From: DATAXV01 sp036272915
GTDB taxonomy: Bacteria > Chloroflexota > Dormibacteria > Dormibacterales > Dormibacteraceae
NCBI GenBank assembly: GCA_036272915.1
Contig: DATAXV010000190.1
Location: 3,906-67,905 of the forward strand
Reading direction: 5' to 3'
Length of the DNA stretch: 64,000 nt
This document shows positions 45,867 to 54,900 of this stretch, one piece after another. Both the position numbers and the translations under genes were made by a program. The notes under the pieces are model-generated. The model was not told the origin of the DNA, made no database searches, and was given only the letters and a program-made list of their open reading frames with translations. How positions within the stretch are numbered: position 1 is the stretch's first letter; each line of letters starts with the position of its first letter.

Positions 45867-47432
45867 ATGGCCAGGGCTCTGCAGGGGGTGCCTGCGTCGG
45901 GAGGTCGGGCCTCGGGACCGGTCCACGTCGTTCTCGACCGTCCCGCGTCGATCCCGATCGACTCCGATCCCATCTCACAGTTCGGTCGAGCGGTCAGGTT
46001 CGCCTCCGCCGAGCTCGAAGCCATCGCCGCCCGCTGCCGGGCCGGCAACCCCGAGAGCGCCGACGTGCTCGAGGCGCAGGGGATGCTGGTTCAGGACCCG
46101 AGCCTCGAGGAGGACGTCCGGCGGGCGCTGGCCCGGGGAGGCACCCTCGGCGACGCGGTCACCGCCGTCTTCGAGGTCCACGCCCGAGCCCTGGAGGGCC
46201 TCGGCGACTCTCCCATCGGCAGCCGGGCGGGAGACATCCGCGAGGCGGCGCGCCATGTCCTCTTCGGCCTCGCCGGGCTGTCCGCGGCGCGGCTGAGCCA
46301 CCTCGAGGCCCCCGCCGTCGTCATCGCCCGCGACCTGTCGCCGGCCGACATCCTCGCCGTCGCCCCTGACCTGCTTCTCGCCATCGTCACCGAGACCGGC
46401 GGCCTCAACGCGCACGCGGCGATCGTCGCCCGCGAGCTGGGGGTGCCGGCGGTGATGAGGGTGGAGGGCGCCGTCCAGGCCCTGGCCGGCGCGGCCGGCG
46501 TCGAGGTCGACGGCGAGACCGGGACCGTGCTCGCCAGGGGAGAGCCGGTCACCGCGGTGCGCGCCTCGGCGGGCGAGCGCCTCGACCCCGAGGGCCTCAC
46601 CGTCCGCATCATGGCCAACGTCGGATCGCTCGCCGCCGCCCGGCTGGCCGCCGGGCGCGGCGCGATGGGCATCGGCCTCCTTCGCACCGAGCTCCTCCTC
46701 CTGGGGCGGGGGCAGCCGGTCGGCGAGGCGGAGCAGCTCGAGGTCTATGCCGGCGCCTGCGGTGCCATGGATCCCCACCCGGTGGTGGTGCGCACGCTCG
46801 ACATCGGTTCCGACAAGGCGCTGCCGGGGTTGACCGCGCGGGAGCCCAACCCCGCCCTCGGCCGGCGCGGGATCCGCCTCTGGCTCGCCCGTCCACAGCT
46901 CGCCCGGGCCCAGGTCCGAGCTTTGCTCCGCTGCCACCGCGACCACGCCAATCTCCGCGTGCTGCTGCCGATGATCGCGGCGGCGGAGGAGGTGCGGGCC
47001 GCTCGCGCGCTGTTCGAGGCCGAGGCGGCGGCGATCGGCGCCTCGGTGCCACCGCTCGGGATCATGGTCGAGACGCCGGCGGCGGCGCTGCAGATGGCGG
47101 AGTTCGCCGGCCTCGTGGACTTCGCCAGCCTCGGCACCAACGATCTCGCCCAGTACACGCTGGCGGCCGATCGCGAGCTGGAATGGGGCGAAGAGCTCAG
47201 CGAGCGCAACCCCGGGGTCCGCCGCGTGATCGAGATCTCCGTGCGTGAGGCCCGAGCCGCTGGTATCGAGGTCGGGGCGTGCGGCGAGATGGCGGGCACG
47301 CCCAGCGGGGCTTCGATGCTGGTCGAATTCGGCGTCGAGTCACTCAGCATGGCCACCTCTTCGATGGCGGCGGTGGCTCAGGCGCTGCGCCGCGCCTCGA
47401 CCGCGGACGCCAGGCCTGCAGGCGACAGCTGA
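45867..47432 (+). CDS. ptsI: Phosphoenolpyruvate-protein phosphotransferase (PTS enzyme I)
   Basis: A 521-residue EI that takes phosphate from PEP to HPr. The N-terminal domain has the HPr-binding helices. The phosphorylated histidine is in ETGGLNAHAAIVARELGVPA, a variant of the usual GGxTSH. The PEP barrel has GIGLLRTELLLLG, IMVETPAAALQM, FASLGTNDLAQYTLAADR and the proton-donor cysteine in GACGEMAGTP. It is about 50 residues shorter than E. coli EI. No sugar EIIBC permease is in the window; the likely acceptors are the HPr and DhaM encoded at 50200-50864. That link is inference from content. Confidence 0.92.
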   Translation: MARALQGVPASGGRASGPVHVVLDRPASIPIDSDPISQFGRAVRFASAELEAIAARCRAGNPESADVLEAQGMLVQDPSLEEDVRRALARGGTLGDAVTAVFEVHARALEGLGDSPIGSRAGDIREAARHVLFGLAGLSAARLSHLEAPAVVIARDLSPADILAVAPDLLLAIVTETGGLNAHAAIVARELGVPAVMRVEGAVQALAGAAGVEVDGETGTVLARGEPVTAVRASAGERLDPEGLTVRIMANVGSLAAARLAAGRGAMGIGLLRTELLLLGRGQPVGEAEQLEVYAGACGAMDPHPVVVRTLDIGSDKALPGLTAREPNPALGRRGIRLWLARPQLARAQVRALLRCHRDHANLRVLLPMIAAAEEVRAARALFEAEAAAIGASVPPLGIMVETPAAALQMAEFAGLVDFASLGTNDLAQYTLAADRELEWGEELSERNPGVRRVIEISVREARAAGIEVGACGEMAGTPSGASMLVEFGVESLSMATSSMAAVAQALRRASTADARPAGDS

Positions 47433-47641
47433 CGACCTCGGTCGGGTGTCGACGATCGGCTCGTGGTGTCTGGCGGAGAGAGGGCACCGGTTCAGGCCAG
47501 CGCACTTCGCTCGCATCTCACCGGAGATGGCCTTCAGCGACAGCGCCGACGTCGCGGCTTCACCGATCCGCTCCACCCAAGCCCGCTTGGTATCCATGGG
47601 CGTGCCTGCCGCCGAATCCGGAACGCAACGACGCTGCGCCG

Positions 47642-47968
47642 ATGACCCGCTCGATTCTGCTCGACCAGGCATTGCCCACGACCCTGGACCTGCAACGGGG
47701 CCAGATTCGACGCATCACGATGGCACCTGGTCATGCGGCCGGACTCCATATCCACAACGGCCCGGTCTTCGGGAGCATCGAGAGTGGCTCCGTCACCTAC
47801 CCGATCGAGGGCGAGCCCTCCGCCCTGCTCAGCCCGGGTGATGTCTTCTACGAGCCGAGGGACGTGCGCGTAGCCCGGTTCGACGCGCAGGAGGACGGGG
47901 TCACGTTCCTGGGGTACTTTCTGCTCGCAGCCGACCAGTCTCCTGAGATCGAGGTCCGAACCGTGTGA
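47642..47968 (+). CDS. Cupin domain protein
   Basis: A 108-residue single cupin: APGHAAGLHIHNGPVFGSIE with the HxH ligands, SGSVTYPIEGEPSALLSPGD and VFYEPRDVRVARFDAQEDGV. The metal glutamate and last histidine of the classical motif are less clear (glutamate replaced around FGSIESG). Function unknown. The 209 bases upstream hold no gene I can support. It is convergent with the broken ATPase gene. Confidence 0.75.
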   Translation: MTRSILLDQALPTTLDLQRGQIRRITMAPGHAAGLHIHNGPVFGSIESGSVTYPIEGEPSALLSPGDVFYEPRDVRVARFDAQEDGVTFLGYFLLAADQSPEIEVRTV

Positions 47969-48018
47969 GGGGGACTCGTAGGGCGCGCCAGGACCGATGC
48001 AGCCCCTGCCGGATCACC

Positions 48019-49501
48019 CTATTGGTCTGCCGGCGTGGAGCGCCACGCGGAGACGACGTCCTCGGGGGTCCATCGCGCCGCCAGAGGCAGCCCATCCGCG
48101 AATCCTGACCTGGATGCCGCCACCAGAGCTGCATCTCCCGCTCCGGGGACAGCCTCCGCATCGCGCGCCAGCGCCCGATAGTCGTCGACGGTCAACACCT
48201 GCGTATCCAACCATTTGATCGTTCCGACGAAATGCACGCGTCTGGCGACCGGGCCCTCGGTCGGCTCCCACCAGATCGATCTCGGGACGGTTCCGCCGGT
48301 TCCACCAGCCGCCCACGGCCTCCGTCTCGGGCCAGGCCTCGTCGGGCAGGCGCCGGGCCAGCGACTCGCGGATTACGGGCTCGACCGCCCGGCCGCGCCA
48401 CGAGGTCCAGGAGCGCTCGATCCGCGACAGGACCAGGTCCCCTCTGCCGCGCTCGCTCTCGGCGATGCCCCGCAGGAGGAAGGCCAGCCAGAAGCGGAGA
48501 TAGCTGTCGTCGACCCGATAGCGCCGGTTCTTGGTGTCGGCCCTCGTGGAGAGGGGCAGCTCCCCACGATCACCTCCCGGACCGTCAGTTCGGACAGGAT
48601 CGGTGCGACCGTCCCCGAGGCAAGCGGCTGGACGCCTCCGGCATCTCTGGCGATCCCGCTGAAGGTCCGTTCCCCGGATCCGCCGACCGCCTCCAGAACG
48701 CTCCTGGCGTGGGTCGCCTCGGGGAACTCGCCCTGGAGCGACAGCTCCCCGGCGACGAGGAGAGGCGACAGCGGATCATTCACGCTGCGTCGTAGGAAAT
48801 CCGCCCGACCGGTGCCATGGCCCCAGGACGCGACCAGCTCGGGAAGCCTCCCGTGATCAGGTAGGCGTCGATCGCATCGGCCGCCGAGGTGCCAGCCAGG
48901 TCCTGCACGTGGGCGGGGTTCAGAGGCCGGACCCGAAACCAGGTCGCTCGCCCAAAGAACGGTCCTCCGTACTCCTGCATCGCCCTCATCGTCGAGAGCT
49001 GGCTGCCGATCAGGATGAGAAGTACCGGCCGGGACGCGAGGTATCGATCCCAGACCATCTGCAGTGCCCTTCGAACTCGGCATCTCTTTCGACGAGCCAG
49101 GGGACCTCGTCCAGCACGACAATGGCGGGAGCGTCCTCGGGCAAGACCAGCGCCAGGGTCCTGAGGGCGCCGTTCCAGCCGGCGGGTTGGGAACCGGCGA
49201 CCAGCCCAGCGTCCGGCACCGGCATCCGGGCAACCTGGTCGATCAGATCCGACCGCTCGGCGGCGGGGTTCCGCCCCCTGGTTGCCTGGAAGACGAGATA
49301 GGGGATTCGAGTGCGGTCGCAGAACTCCTGAACCAGCCTCGACTTGCCGACGCGACGCCGGCCAGTCATGATGATCGCCCGCCCGGCGTTGGCGCTCCGG
49401 ACTCCCTCCAGCTGCCGCTGGAGCCGCGCCAGATCCTCTGACCGTCCCTTGAACCCCCTCATCTGAACGTGGACCCCGGCATCTCGATAGGGTGGAGACA
49501 T
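48019..49501 (-). pseudogene. AAA-family ATPase with C-terminal DUF234 domain, multiply frameshifted
   Basis: Pieces in successive frames assemble one prokaryotic ATPase. They are: RGFKGRSEDLARLQRQLEGV and Walker A MTGRRRVGKSRLVQEFCDRT with Walker B IVVLDEVPWL (49501 to about 49075); LQMVWDRYLASRPVLLILIG to IDAYLITGGFP (to about 48845); LVASWGHGTGRADFLRRSVN to APILSELTVREV (to about 48570); RYRVDDSYLRFWLAFLLRGI (to about 48255); and HFVGTIKWLDTQVLTVDDYR with LVAASRSGFADGLPLAARWT, the DUF234 nuclease-like end. At least four frame changes make it non-functional. The N-terminus overlaps the divergent RraA-like start. Confidence 0.8.
49488..49493 (+). promoter_or_regulatory. -10 box of a probable leaderless promoter
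   Basis: TAGGGT, 6 bases before ATG 49500. The intervening GGAGAC contains a weak Shine-Dalgarno, so a short leader is possible. Confidence 0.35.
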
Positions 49502-50183
49502 GGAAGATCACGGCGCGCTGGACCCGGCCGTACTGGAAGCTCTCGCCGGCTTCGACACCCCCACCCTCTCGAACGCCATCGAGACCTTCGACATCCGCCC
49601 CCGGGATGAGGGGTTCGCCAACATCCACATCCGCTGCATGTTCCCGGACATGGGCCGGATGGTCGGCTACGCCGCCACCGCCAGCATCGTCGCCCGGGGC
49701 GAGGGATCGTCTGAGGCGACCCCGCTCTGGGACCACGTCGAGAGGACGCCGGCGCCACGCGTGGTGGTGGTCGAGGACCTTGACGACCCGCCTGCCCACG
49801 GGGCGATGTGGGGCGAGGTCAACGCGAGCGTCTTCACCGCGCTCGGCTGCGTGGGTGCGGTCACCAACGGGTCCGTCCGCGACCTCGACGAGGTGCGCGC
49901 GATCGGCTTCCACTTCTTCGCCGGGGGAGCCGGCGTCTCTCACGCCTACCAGCGTCTGGTCACCGTCGGGCAGCCGGTCACGGTGGGAGGGCTCCGCATC
50001 GCGCCCGGAGATCTGATCCACGCCGACAAGCACGGGGTCCTCCTGGTCCCCCAGGAGATCGCCGCCGAGCTGCCGGAGGCGGCGCGAAAGGTGATCGAGC
50101 GGGAGCAGGAGCTCATCCGCTGGCTCCGCTCGCCGGAGTTCGACTCCTCTCAGCTGGGAGAGCGGCGACAGGTCCGCCACTGA
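49500..50183 (+). CDS. RraA-like protein / HMG aldolase family
   Basis: A 227-residue protein: DTPTLSNAIETFDIRPRDEG, then GRMVGYAATASIV, GAVTNGSVRDLDEVRAIGFH, with the conserved arginine-aspartate pair, and VTVGGLRIAPGDLIHADKHG. The fold is shared by 4-hydroxy-4-methyl-2-oxoglutarate aldolases and by the RNase E inhibitor RraA, and sequence alone does not separate aldolase or dehydratase from regulator. The C-terminal tail (REQELIRWLRSPEFDSSQLG) is longer than in E. coli RraA. It is convergent with the glycerol operon, ending 16 bases from the ptsH stop. Confidence 0.85.
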   Translation: MEDHGALDPAVLEALAGFDTPTLSNAIETFDIRPRDEGFANIHIRCMFPDMGRMVGYAATASIVARGEGSSEATPLWDHVERTPAPRVVVVEDLDDPPAHGAMWGEVNASVFTALGCVGAVTNGSVRDLDEVRAIGFHFFAGGAGVSHAYQRLVTVGQPVTVGGLRIAPGDLIHADKHGVLLVPQEIAAELPEAARKVIEREQELIRWLRSPEFDSSQLGERRQVRH

Positions 50184-50199
50184 TCGGATCCGGCGGGGA

Positions 50200-50469
50200 T
50201 CAGGGCCGGTCGATCATCTCGGCGAGGGCGGTGACCGCCTGCTCGGCGTCGTCGCCCTCGGCCTCGATCCTCACCCGGTGGCCCTGGTCGATGCCCAGCG
50301 CCGTGATCTGGAGCAGGCTCCGGCCGCTGGCCCTGCGCTCCACGCCGCGGGTCAGGTTGACGACGGTGATCTCCGACCGGTAGCTGTTGGCCCGGCGGAC
50401 GAAGTCGGCGGCCGGACGCAGGTGGAGACCCTGCGGACCCACCGCCACCGTCTCGCGCTGAGCGGTCAC
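50200..50469 (-). CDS. ptsH: HPr phosphocarrier protein
   Basis: An 89-residue HPr. The phosphorylated histidine is in GPQGLHLRPAADFV and the regulatory-site serine in ASGRSLLQITALGI, though without the usual lysine before it. It carries phosphate from enzyme I to EIIA-type proteins, here DhaM. The GTG start overlaps the dhaM stop (GTGA), making it the last gene of the glycerol/DHA operon. Confidence 0.92.
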   Translation of the reverse strand: MTAQRETVAVGPQGLHLRPAADFVRRANSYRSEITVVNLTRGVERRASGRSLLQITALGIDQGHRVRIEAEGDDAEQAVTALAEMIDRP

Positions 50470-50864
50470 GAGAGCTTCACCAGGCCGCGGGCTGACTCGG
50501 CGGCCAGCCGCACTCCCTGCAGGTTGGCGCCGACGCTGGCCTCGACGACCGCCGCCACCGCCCCCTCGACCAGAGGTGCGTCGGCGACGACCACGGTCTC
50601 GCGAGCCCGCTCCGACACCAGCTCTAGCGCCGCCTCGGTGGCGAGCATCGCGCTGCCCAGGTCCATCAGGATCACGGCTCCGTCGATCGCCGCCAGGGAG
50701 TAGATCGCGGACTGGATGGAGAGGGCGTCGGTGCCGAGCCCGCCGTCCGCGGTCCCCGCCGCGACCCTCACCGGCACCGTCCCCCGGTGAAGCGGCTCCA
50801 GCATCTCGGCCAGGCCCTCGGCCATGCGGCGGCTGTGGCTGACGAGGATCACGCCCACACTCAT
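50466..50864 (-). CDS. dhaM: Dihydroxyacetone kinase phosphotransfer subunit (EIIA-Man-like)
   Basis: A 132-residue DhaM of the single-domain type. The active histidine is in VGVILVSHSRRMAEGLAEML, ADGGLGTDALSIQSAI follows, and ILMDLGSAMLATEAALEL is the dimer/acid region. It transfers phosphate from HPr to ADP bound in DhaL. Unlike E. coli DhaM it lacks fused HPr and EI-like domains; a free HPr follows directly instead. The ATG overlaps the glpC stop (ATGA). Confidence 0.92.
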   Translation of the reverse strand: MSVGVILVSHSRRMAEGLAEMLEPLHRGTVPVRVAAGTADGGLGTDALSIQSAIYSLAAIDGAVILMDLGSAMLATEAALELVSERARETVVVADAPLVEGAVAAVVEASVGANLQGVRLAAESARGLVKLS

Positions 50865-52081
50865 CGCTCCTCCCCCATCGCCTCGAGCACGAGCTCCAGG
50901 GGGTGCCTGGAGGGAAGCCCGGTGAGGTGCTGGATCTGCCAGCGACAGGTCTCGCTGTCGCAGGCGACGACGTCCGCCCGATGCTCGCCCGCGCGATCCA
51001 CCACGGCCTCACCGACCCGCCTCGCGATCGCGTACTTCTCCCGCTTGAGACCATAGGTGCCGGCGATGCCGCAGCACTCGACACCGCTCTCCTCCAGCTC
51101 GATCCCCTCCAGCGAGCCGAGGAAGTCGGCGGCGGGAACGCCGATGCCGTGGGAGCGCAGCTGGCAGGGCGGGTGGTAGAGCACCCGCCGCGGCAGCGCC
51201 GCCCGGGGCGCCTCGATGCGGCCCTCCCACATGGCCTCGCGGAGCAGCTCGAAGATGTCGTAGGTCGCCGCCGCCACCTCCCGAGCCTCGGGGGTGTCGA
51301 TGCCCAGCACCTCCCGGTACTCCGCCTTCAGCGTGTAGCCGCAGCTGGTCGAGGTGGTGACGATGCGGCGGCCCGCGCGCACGGCCGGGAGCAGGAGGCG
51401 GATGTTGCGCTGGGCGTAGCGCCGGGCGGCGTCGAACTCGCCGTTGCTGATCAGGGGCAGCCCGCAGCAGTGCTGGGGCGGCAGCTCGACGGCGACCCCG
51501 AGCCGGCGGAGCAGCGCCACCGCGCCCTCCCCCAGCCAGGGCTCGTAGTAGTTGGTGGCGCAGCCGTGGAAGTAGGCGACCTCGGTCCAGGGCCTGGCCG
51601 GGCGGGGCAGGCGGCGGAATCGCCGCCGGAAGCTGCCCTGGCTGAAGCGGGGGACCGGGGCCAGGTGGTGGATGCCGATCAGGCGCTCGGCGAGGCGCCG
51701 GCCGAGGCCGCTCTCGAGCCCCAGGTTGGCGACCGGCGCCGTCACCGATCCCAAGCGCCCGAGCAGTTCGGAGCGGCCGAGCAGCCGGTTGCGGAGGGGT
51801 ATCCCCCGGCGCCGGTAGACCGAGGCCCGGGCCCTGGCGTTGAGCTCGGCGACCTTGACCCCCGACGGGCAGGCGCGGGTGCAGGCGCCGCAGCCGCTGC
51901 AGTAGTCGACCCACTCCTCGATCGGATCGCCGGGACGGTGGCGCTGGGCCTGGGGACCGCAGTACTTGGGTCCGGGAAAGAGGTCGGTCGCGGGCATCAC
52001 CGGGCAGGCGGTGTTGCACACGTTGCACTTGATGCAGCGGTCGGCGGACCGGGCGACCTCGTCGAAGAGCATCTCGCTCAT
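50861..52081 (-). CDS. glpC: Glycerol-3-phosphate dehydrogenase, iron-sulfur subunit C
   Basis: A 406-residue membrane-associated electron-transfer subunit. Two [4Fe-4S] motifs are at the N-terminus (RCIKCNVCNTACPVM and CSGCGACTRACPSGVKV). Two CCG domains follow (PPQHCCGLPLISNGEF with TSTSCGYTLKAEYREV, and VLYHPPCQLRSHGIG with VECCGIAGTYGLKREKYAI). It passes electrons from GlpAB to the quinone pool. ATG 52081 follows GAGGAGAGG. It lies 25 bases after the glpB stop, the only real gap in the operon. Confidence 0.93.
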   Translation of the reverse strand: MSEMLFDEVARSADRCIKCNVCNTACPVMPATDLFPGPKYCGPQAQRHRPGDPIEEWVDYCSGCGACTRACPSGVKVAELNARARASVYRRRGIPLRNRLLGRSELLGRLGSVTAPVANLGLESGLGRRLAERLIGIHHLAPVPRFSQGSFRRRFRRLPRPARPWTEVAYFHGCATNYYEPWLGEGAVALLRRLGVAVELPPQHCCGLPLISNGEFDAARRYAQRNIRLLLPAVRAGRRIVTTSTSCGYTLKAEYREVLGIDTPEAREVAAATYDIFELLREAMWEGRIEAPRAALPRRVLYHPPCQLRSHGIGVPAADFLGSLEGIELEESGVECCGIAGTYGLKREKYAIARRVGEAVVDRAGEHRADVVACDSETCRWQIQHLTGLPSRHPLELVLEAMGEER

Positions 52082-52106
52082 GATCCACCTCTCCTCGTCG
52101 CGGCGT

Positions 52107-53363
52107 TCACGATGCCGCCTCCCGGCCCGCGGCGTGGCCGCTGGCACAGGCGATGCCGTCGGCGGACAGCTCGGCGGAGCGGCAGGCCCCAGCGAGCAGG
52201 CCCCCGGCAGCGAAGAGATCGGGATCGACCACCTCGCCACCGCCGAGCGGGCGCATCGCCGCGTCGACACGGATCCCGGCCAGGCTCACGGGCTGGGCCC
52301 CGGCGCCGAGGAAGTCGTTCCCATACCAGTGCTCCGGCTCGCCCGCGGGCTGCTCCACGGGGACCCCGGCCACCGTCTCCGAGACCCGGCCCGAGCGCTC
52401 GACGACGAGCCCGCCGCTCACGGGGCCGCCGGTGGCCAGGACCAGCCGGCGCAGCGGGATGCGGAAGGGGTGGGCGGCGGCGGCGATCTCGAGCAGCGCG
52501 CGGCCGCCCTCGCGGACGAACCGGGCCCGGGCGCCGACCTGGACCCTCCCGCCGCGGACGCGCAGCGCCGACTCCAGGGCCCGCTGCAGCCGCATGCCCG
52601 GCACCGACGGCGGCAGCGCCGGCAGCTCGATCACCGGCACGCCGAGCCGGCGCTCGAGGATGGCGTGGACCTCGGCCGCGTGCCGCAGCCCGAGCACCGC
52701 CGGGAGCGCGACCAGGGTGGCGTCGCCGAGGTCGGGCCGCAGCGTCTCCAGAAACTGATCGCGGAACCAGGCCTGCTCGAAGAGCTGGGCCAGGCCGGGC
52801 CCGTCCAGGTGGTGGCGGCGCAGTGGCGGCATCTCCACCCGGGCCGCCCTGGCCCTGAGCTCGATGCCGTGGGCCGCGGCCGCCGCCGGGAGGTTGGCGG
52901 CGAAGAGCGCGGGCTCGAAGTCGCGGTAGCCCTCGATGCCGGCGGCGAGGACGGACGCGCCTCGCAGGTCGGCGCCCATCGTCGGCTGGTGGAGGCAGGC
53001 CGGCCGCAGGGTGCCCAGCGCGGTGGGGAGCAGCCGGTTGGCGTCGAGATCGCCGAGGAGCTCGAGCGAGGATTCGGCGGTGGCGTCGCGGACCAGGGTC
53101 AGGGCCGGCTCCAGCTCCTCCCGGAGCAGGGCGTAGGGGTGTTCCGGCCGTTCCTGGCAGAGCTGGGCGAGGCCGGCGCGGGGGTTGCCCACGACCTCCG
53201 CCCCGGCGTGGCCGAGCACGTCGATCGTGCCCGAGCGGAAGTGGGTGGTGCCGTAGCCCTTGCCCAGGGCGAGCACGCGAGCGCCCCGCTCCGCCGCCGC
53301 CAGGGCGGCGGTGAGCCCGGCCAGCCCCAGGCCGACCACGACCACGTCGTACGGTTCAGACAC
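52107..53363 (-). CDS. glpB: Glycerol-3-phosphate dehydrogenase, subunit B
   Basis: A 418-residue flavoprotein with YDVVVVGLGLAGLTAALAAA (dinucleotide fold) and KGYGTTHFRSGTIDVLG, a GlpB signature. LATGGPVSGGLVVERSGRV and AAGGLLAGACRSAELSADGI near the end are also typical. It bridges GlpA and the membrane subunit GlpC. GTG 53363 is preferred; GTG 53372 is in frame. It overlaps the glpA stop by a few bases. Confidence 0.92.
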   Translation of the reverse strand: MSEPYDVVVVGLGLAGLTAALAAAERGARVLALGKGYGTTHFRSGTIDVLGHAGAEVVGNPRAGLAQLCQERPEHPYALLREELEPALTLVRDATAESSLELLGDLDANRLLPTALGTLRPACLHQPTMGADLRGASVLAAGIEGYRDFEPALFAANLPAAAAAHGIELRARAARVEMPPLRRHHLDGPGLAQLFEQAWFRDQFLETLRPDLGDATLVALPAVLGLRHAAEVHAILERRLGVPVIELPALPPSVPGMRLQRALESALRVRGGRVQVGARARFVREGGRALLEIAAAAHPFRIPLRRLVLATGGPVSGGLVVERSGRVSETVAGVPVEQPAGEPEHWYGNDFLGAGAQPVSLAGIRVDAAMRPLGGGEVVDPDLFAAGGLLAGACRSAELSADGIACASGHAAGREAAS

Positions 53364-54900
53364 CGGGGGCACGGTCGAGGGAGAAGACCTCGCGGTAGAC
53401 GATCTCGTTCAGGTGCATCTGCCGCGCCTGATCCTCCCAGAGCACGGGGCGCGCGCCCCGGAACCGCTCCTCCAGGAAGTCGGCGAGCTGGGCCAGAGCC
53501 GGCGTGTCCGGGTCCTCGGCCGCCAGCAGACCCGCCGCGCGGGGAGCGCAGAACGCGGCCTGGCAGGGGCCCATGCCCAGGCGCAGCCCGCGCAGACCGT
53601 CCTCGAGGCCGTTGTCGCGGCGCTCGGACAGGAACCGCCCGACCTCGCCCCGCGTGATCAGCTCGCACTCGCAGACGAGATCGGAGTCGGCGCCCGCGCC
53701 CCGCTCCTCGTTGAGGGTCAGCCTCTCGCCGAGCTGCCAGCGCCGGGCCGCGCGGGGCGGCGGCAGCGGCTCGGCGGCGGTCGCGCAGGGGGTGCGGACG
53801 CCGAGGCGCCGGCAGACCGCGTCGGCCGTCTCCTCGGCCATCAGCCGGTAGGTGGTGAGCTTGCCGCCGACGATCGAGACCATGCCCTCGACGCCCTCGC
53901 CGGCGTGGTCGAGCAGGGTGTGGCCGCGGGTCATGCCCCGCGACCGGCTGGCGTCGTGCCCGGGGTCGTAGAGCGGCCGGGCCCCGGCGTAGACGCGGAG
54001 GGGCCGGGCCTCGGCCAGCGTCGGGATCAGCTCCGCCGAGGCCCGCATCACCGCCAGGACCTCGGCCCGCCGGATCTCGTAGTGCTCGGGATCGGGGAGC
54101 ACGTGGGAGGTGGTGCCGGCGATGGAGACGGTGCCGACGGGGACGACGATGTCGCCGTCGCCGGGCATCCGGCAGCGGTTCACCACCCTCCGGCTGAGGC
54201 GCTCGTTCATGACCACCATCACGCCCCAGCCGGGGGACATGGCCACGTCGGCACCGGCCAGCCCGGCGACCACGCCGGCCCAGGGACCGGCGGCGTTGAC
54301 GATGGCCCGGGTGCCGATGCGCTCGCGGCCCTCCGGCCCCTCGACCTCGACGCCGGCCACCCGTCCTCGCTCGACGACGACGCCGACGACCCGGGTCCGG
54401 CGGCGGAGGCGCGCCCCGCAGTTCTCCGCGGAGCGGACGTTGGCCATGGCCAGCTCGAAGGGGTTGATGGTGGCGTCGGGCACCTCGAGGGCGCGGGCCA
54501 GGCGCGGCGAGAGCAGGGGATCGACCTCCCTGGCCCGGTCCGGCGCCTGCTCGTCGATCTCGATGTCGGCGTCCTCGCAGGCCTCGATCAGGCGGTCGGC
54601 GTACTCCTCGGGGTCCTCCTCGAGCAGGCAGAAGACGCCGCCCGTGTCCTCCACGCAGTCGGGCGCGATCTGGCGGACGATCCGGTTCTCGGCGATGCAC
54701 TCCCTGGCCGCCACCGGGTCGCGCACCGCGTATCGGGCACCGCTGTGGAGGAGCCCGTGGAAGCGGCCGCTGGTGCCGTGGCAGAGGTCGCCCTGCTCGA
54801 CCAGCAGGCAGCGGACGCCGCGCATGGCCAGGTCGCGAAGGACGCCGGTGCCGGTCACGCCGCCGCCGATGACGACGGCGTCGAAGTCGGGCCGGTTCAT
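53356..54900 (-). CDS. glpA: Glycerol-3-phosphate dehydrogenase, catalytic subunit A
   Basis: A 514-residue FAD enzyme oxidising glycerol-3-phosphate to dihydroxyacetone phosphate. It has DAVVIGGGVTGTGVLRDLAM and the DAO family motif GTSGRFHGLLHSGARY, with SIVGGKLTTYRLMAEETADA further on. The C-terminal BFD-like iron-sulfur domain has DLVCECELITRGEVGRFL and LGMGPCQAAFC, as in anaerobic GlpA rather than aerobic GlpD. Its ATG overlaps the dhaL stop (ATGA). Confidence 0.94.
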   Translation of the reverse strand: MNRPDFDAVVIGGGVTGTGVLRDLAMRGVRCLLVEQGDLCHGTSGRFHGLLHSGARYAVRDPVAARECIAENRIVRQIAPDCVEDTGGVFCLLEEDPEEYADRLIEACEDADIEIDEQAPDRAREVDPLLSPRLARALEVPDATINPFELAMANVRSAENCGARLRRRTRVVGVVVERGRVAGVEVEGPEGRERIGTRAIVNAAGPWAGVVAGLAGADVAMSPGWGVMVVMNERLSRRVVNRCRMPGDGDIVVPVGTVSIAGTTSHVLPDPEHYEIRRAEVLAVMRASAELIPTLAEARPLRVYAGARPLYDPGHDASRSRGMTRGHTLLDHAGEGVEGMVSIVGGKLTTYRLMAEETADAVCRRLGVRTPCATAAEPLPPPRAARRWQLGERLTLNEERGAGADSDLVCECELITRGEVGRFLSERRDNGLEDGLRGLRLGMGPCQAAFCAPRAAGLLAAEDPDTPALAQLADFLEERFRGARPVLWEDQARQMHLNEIVYREVFSLDRAPGV

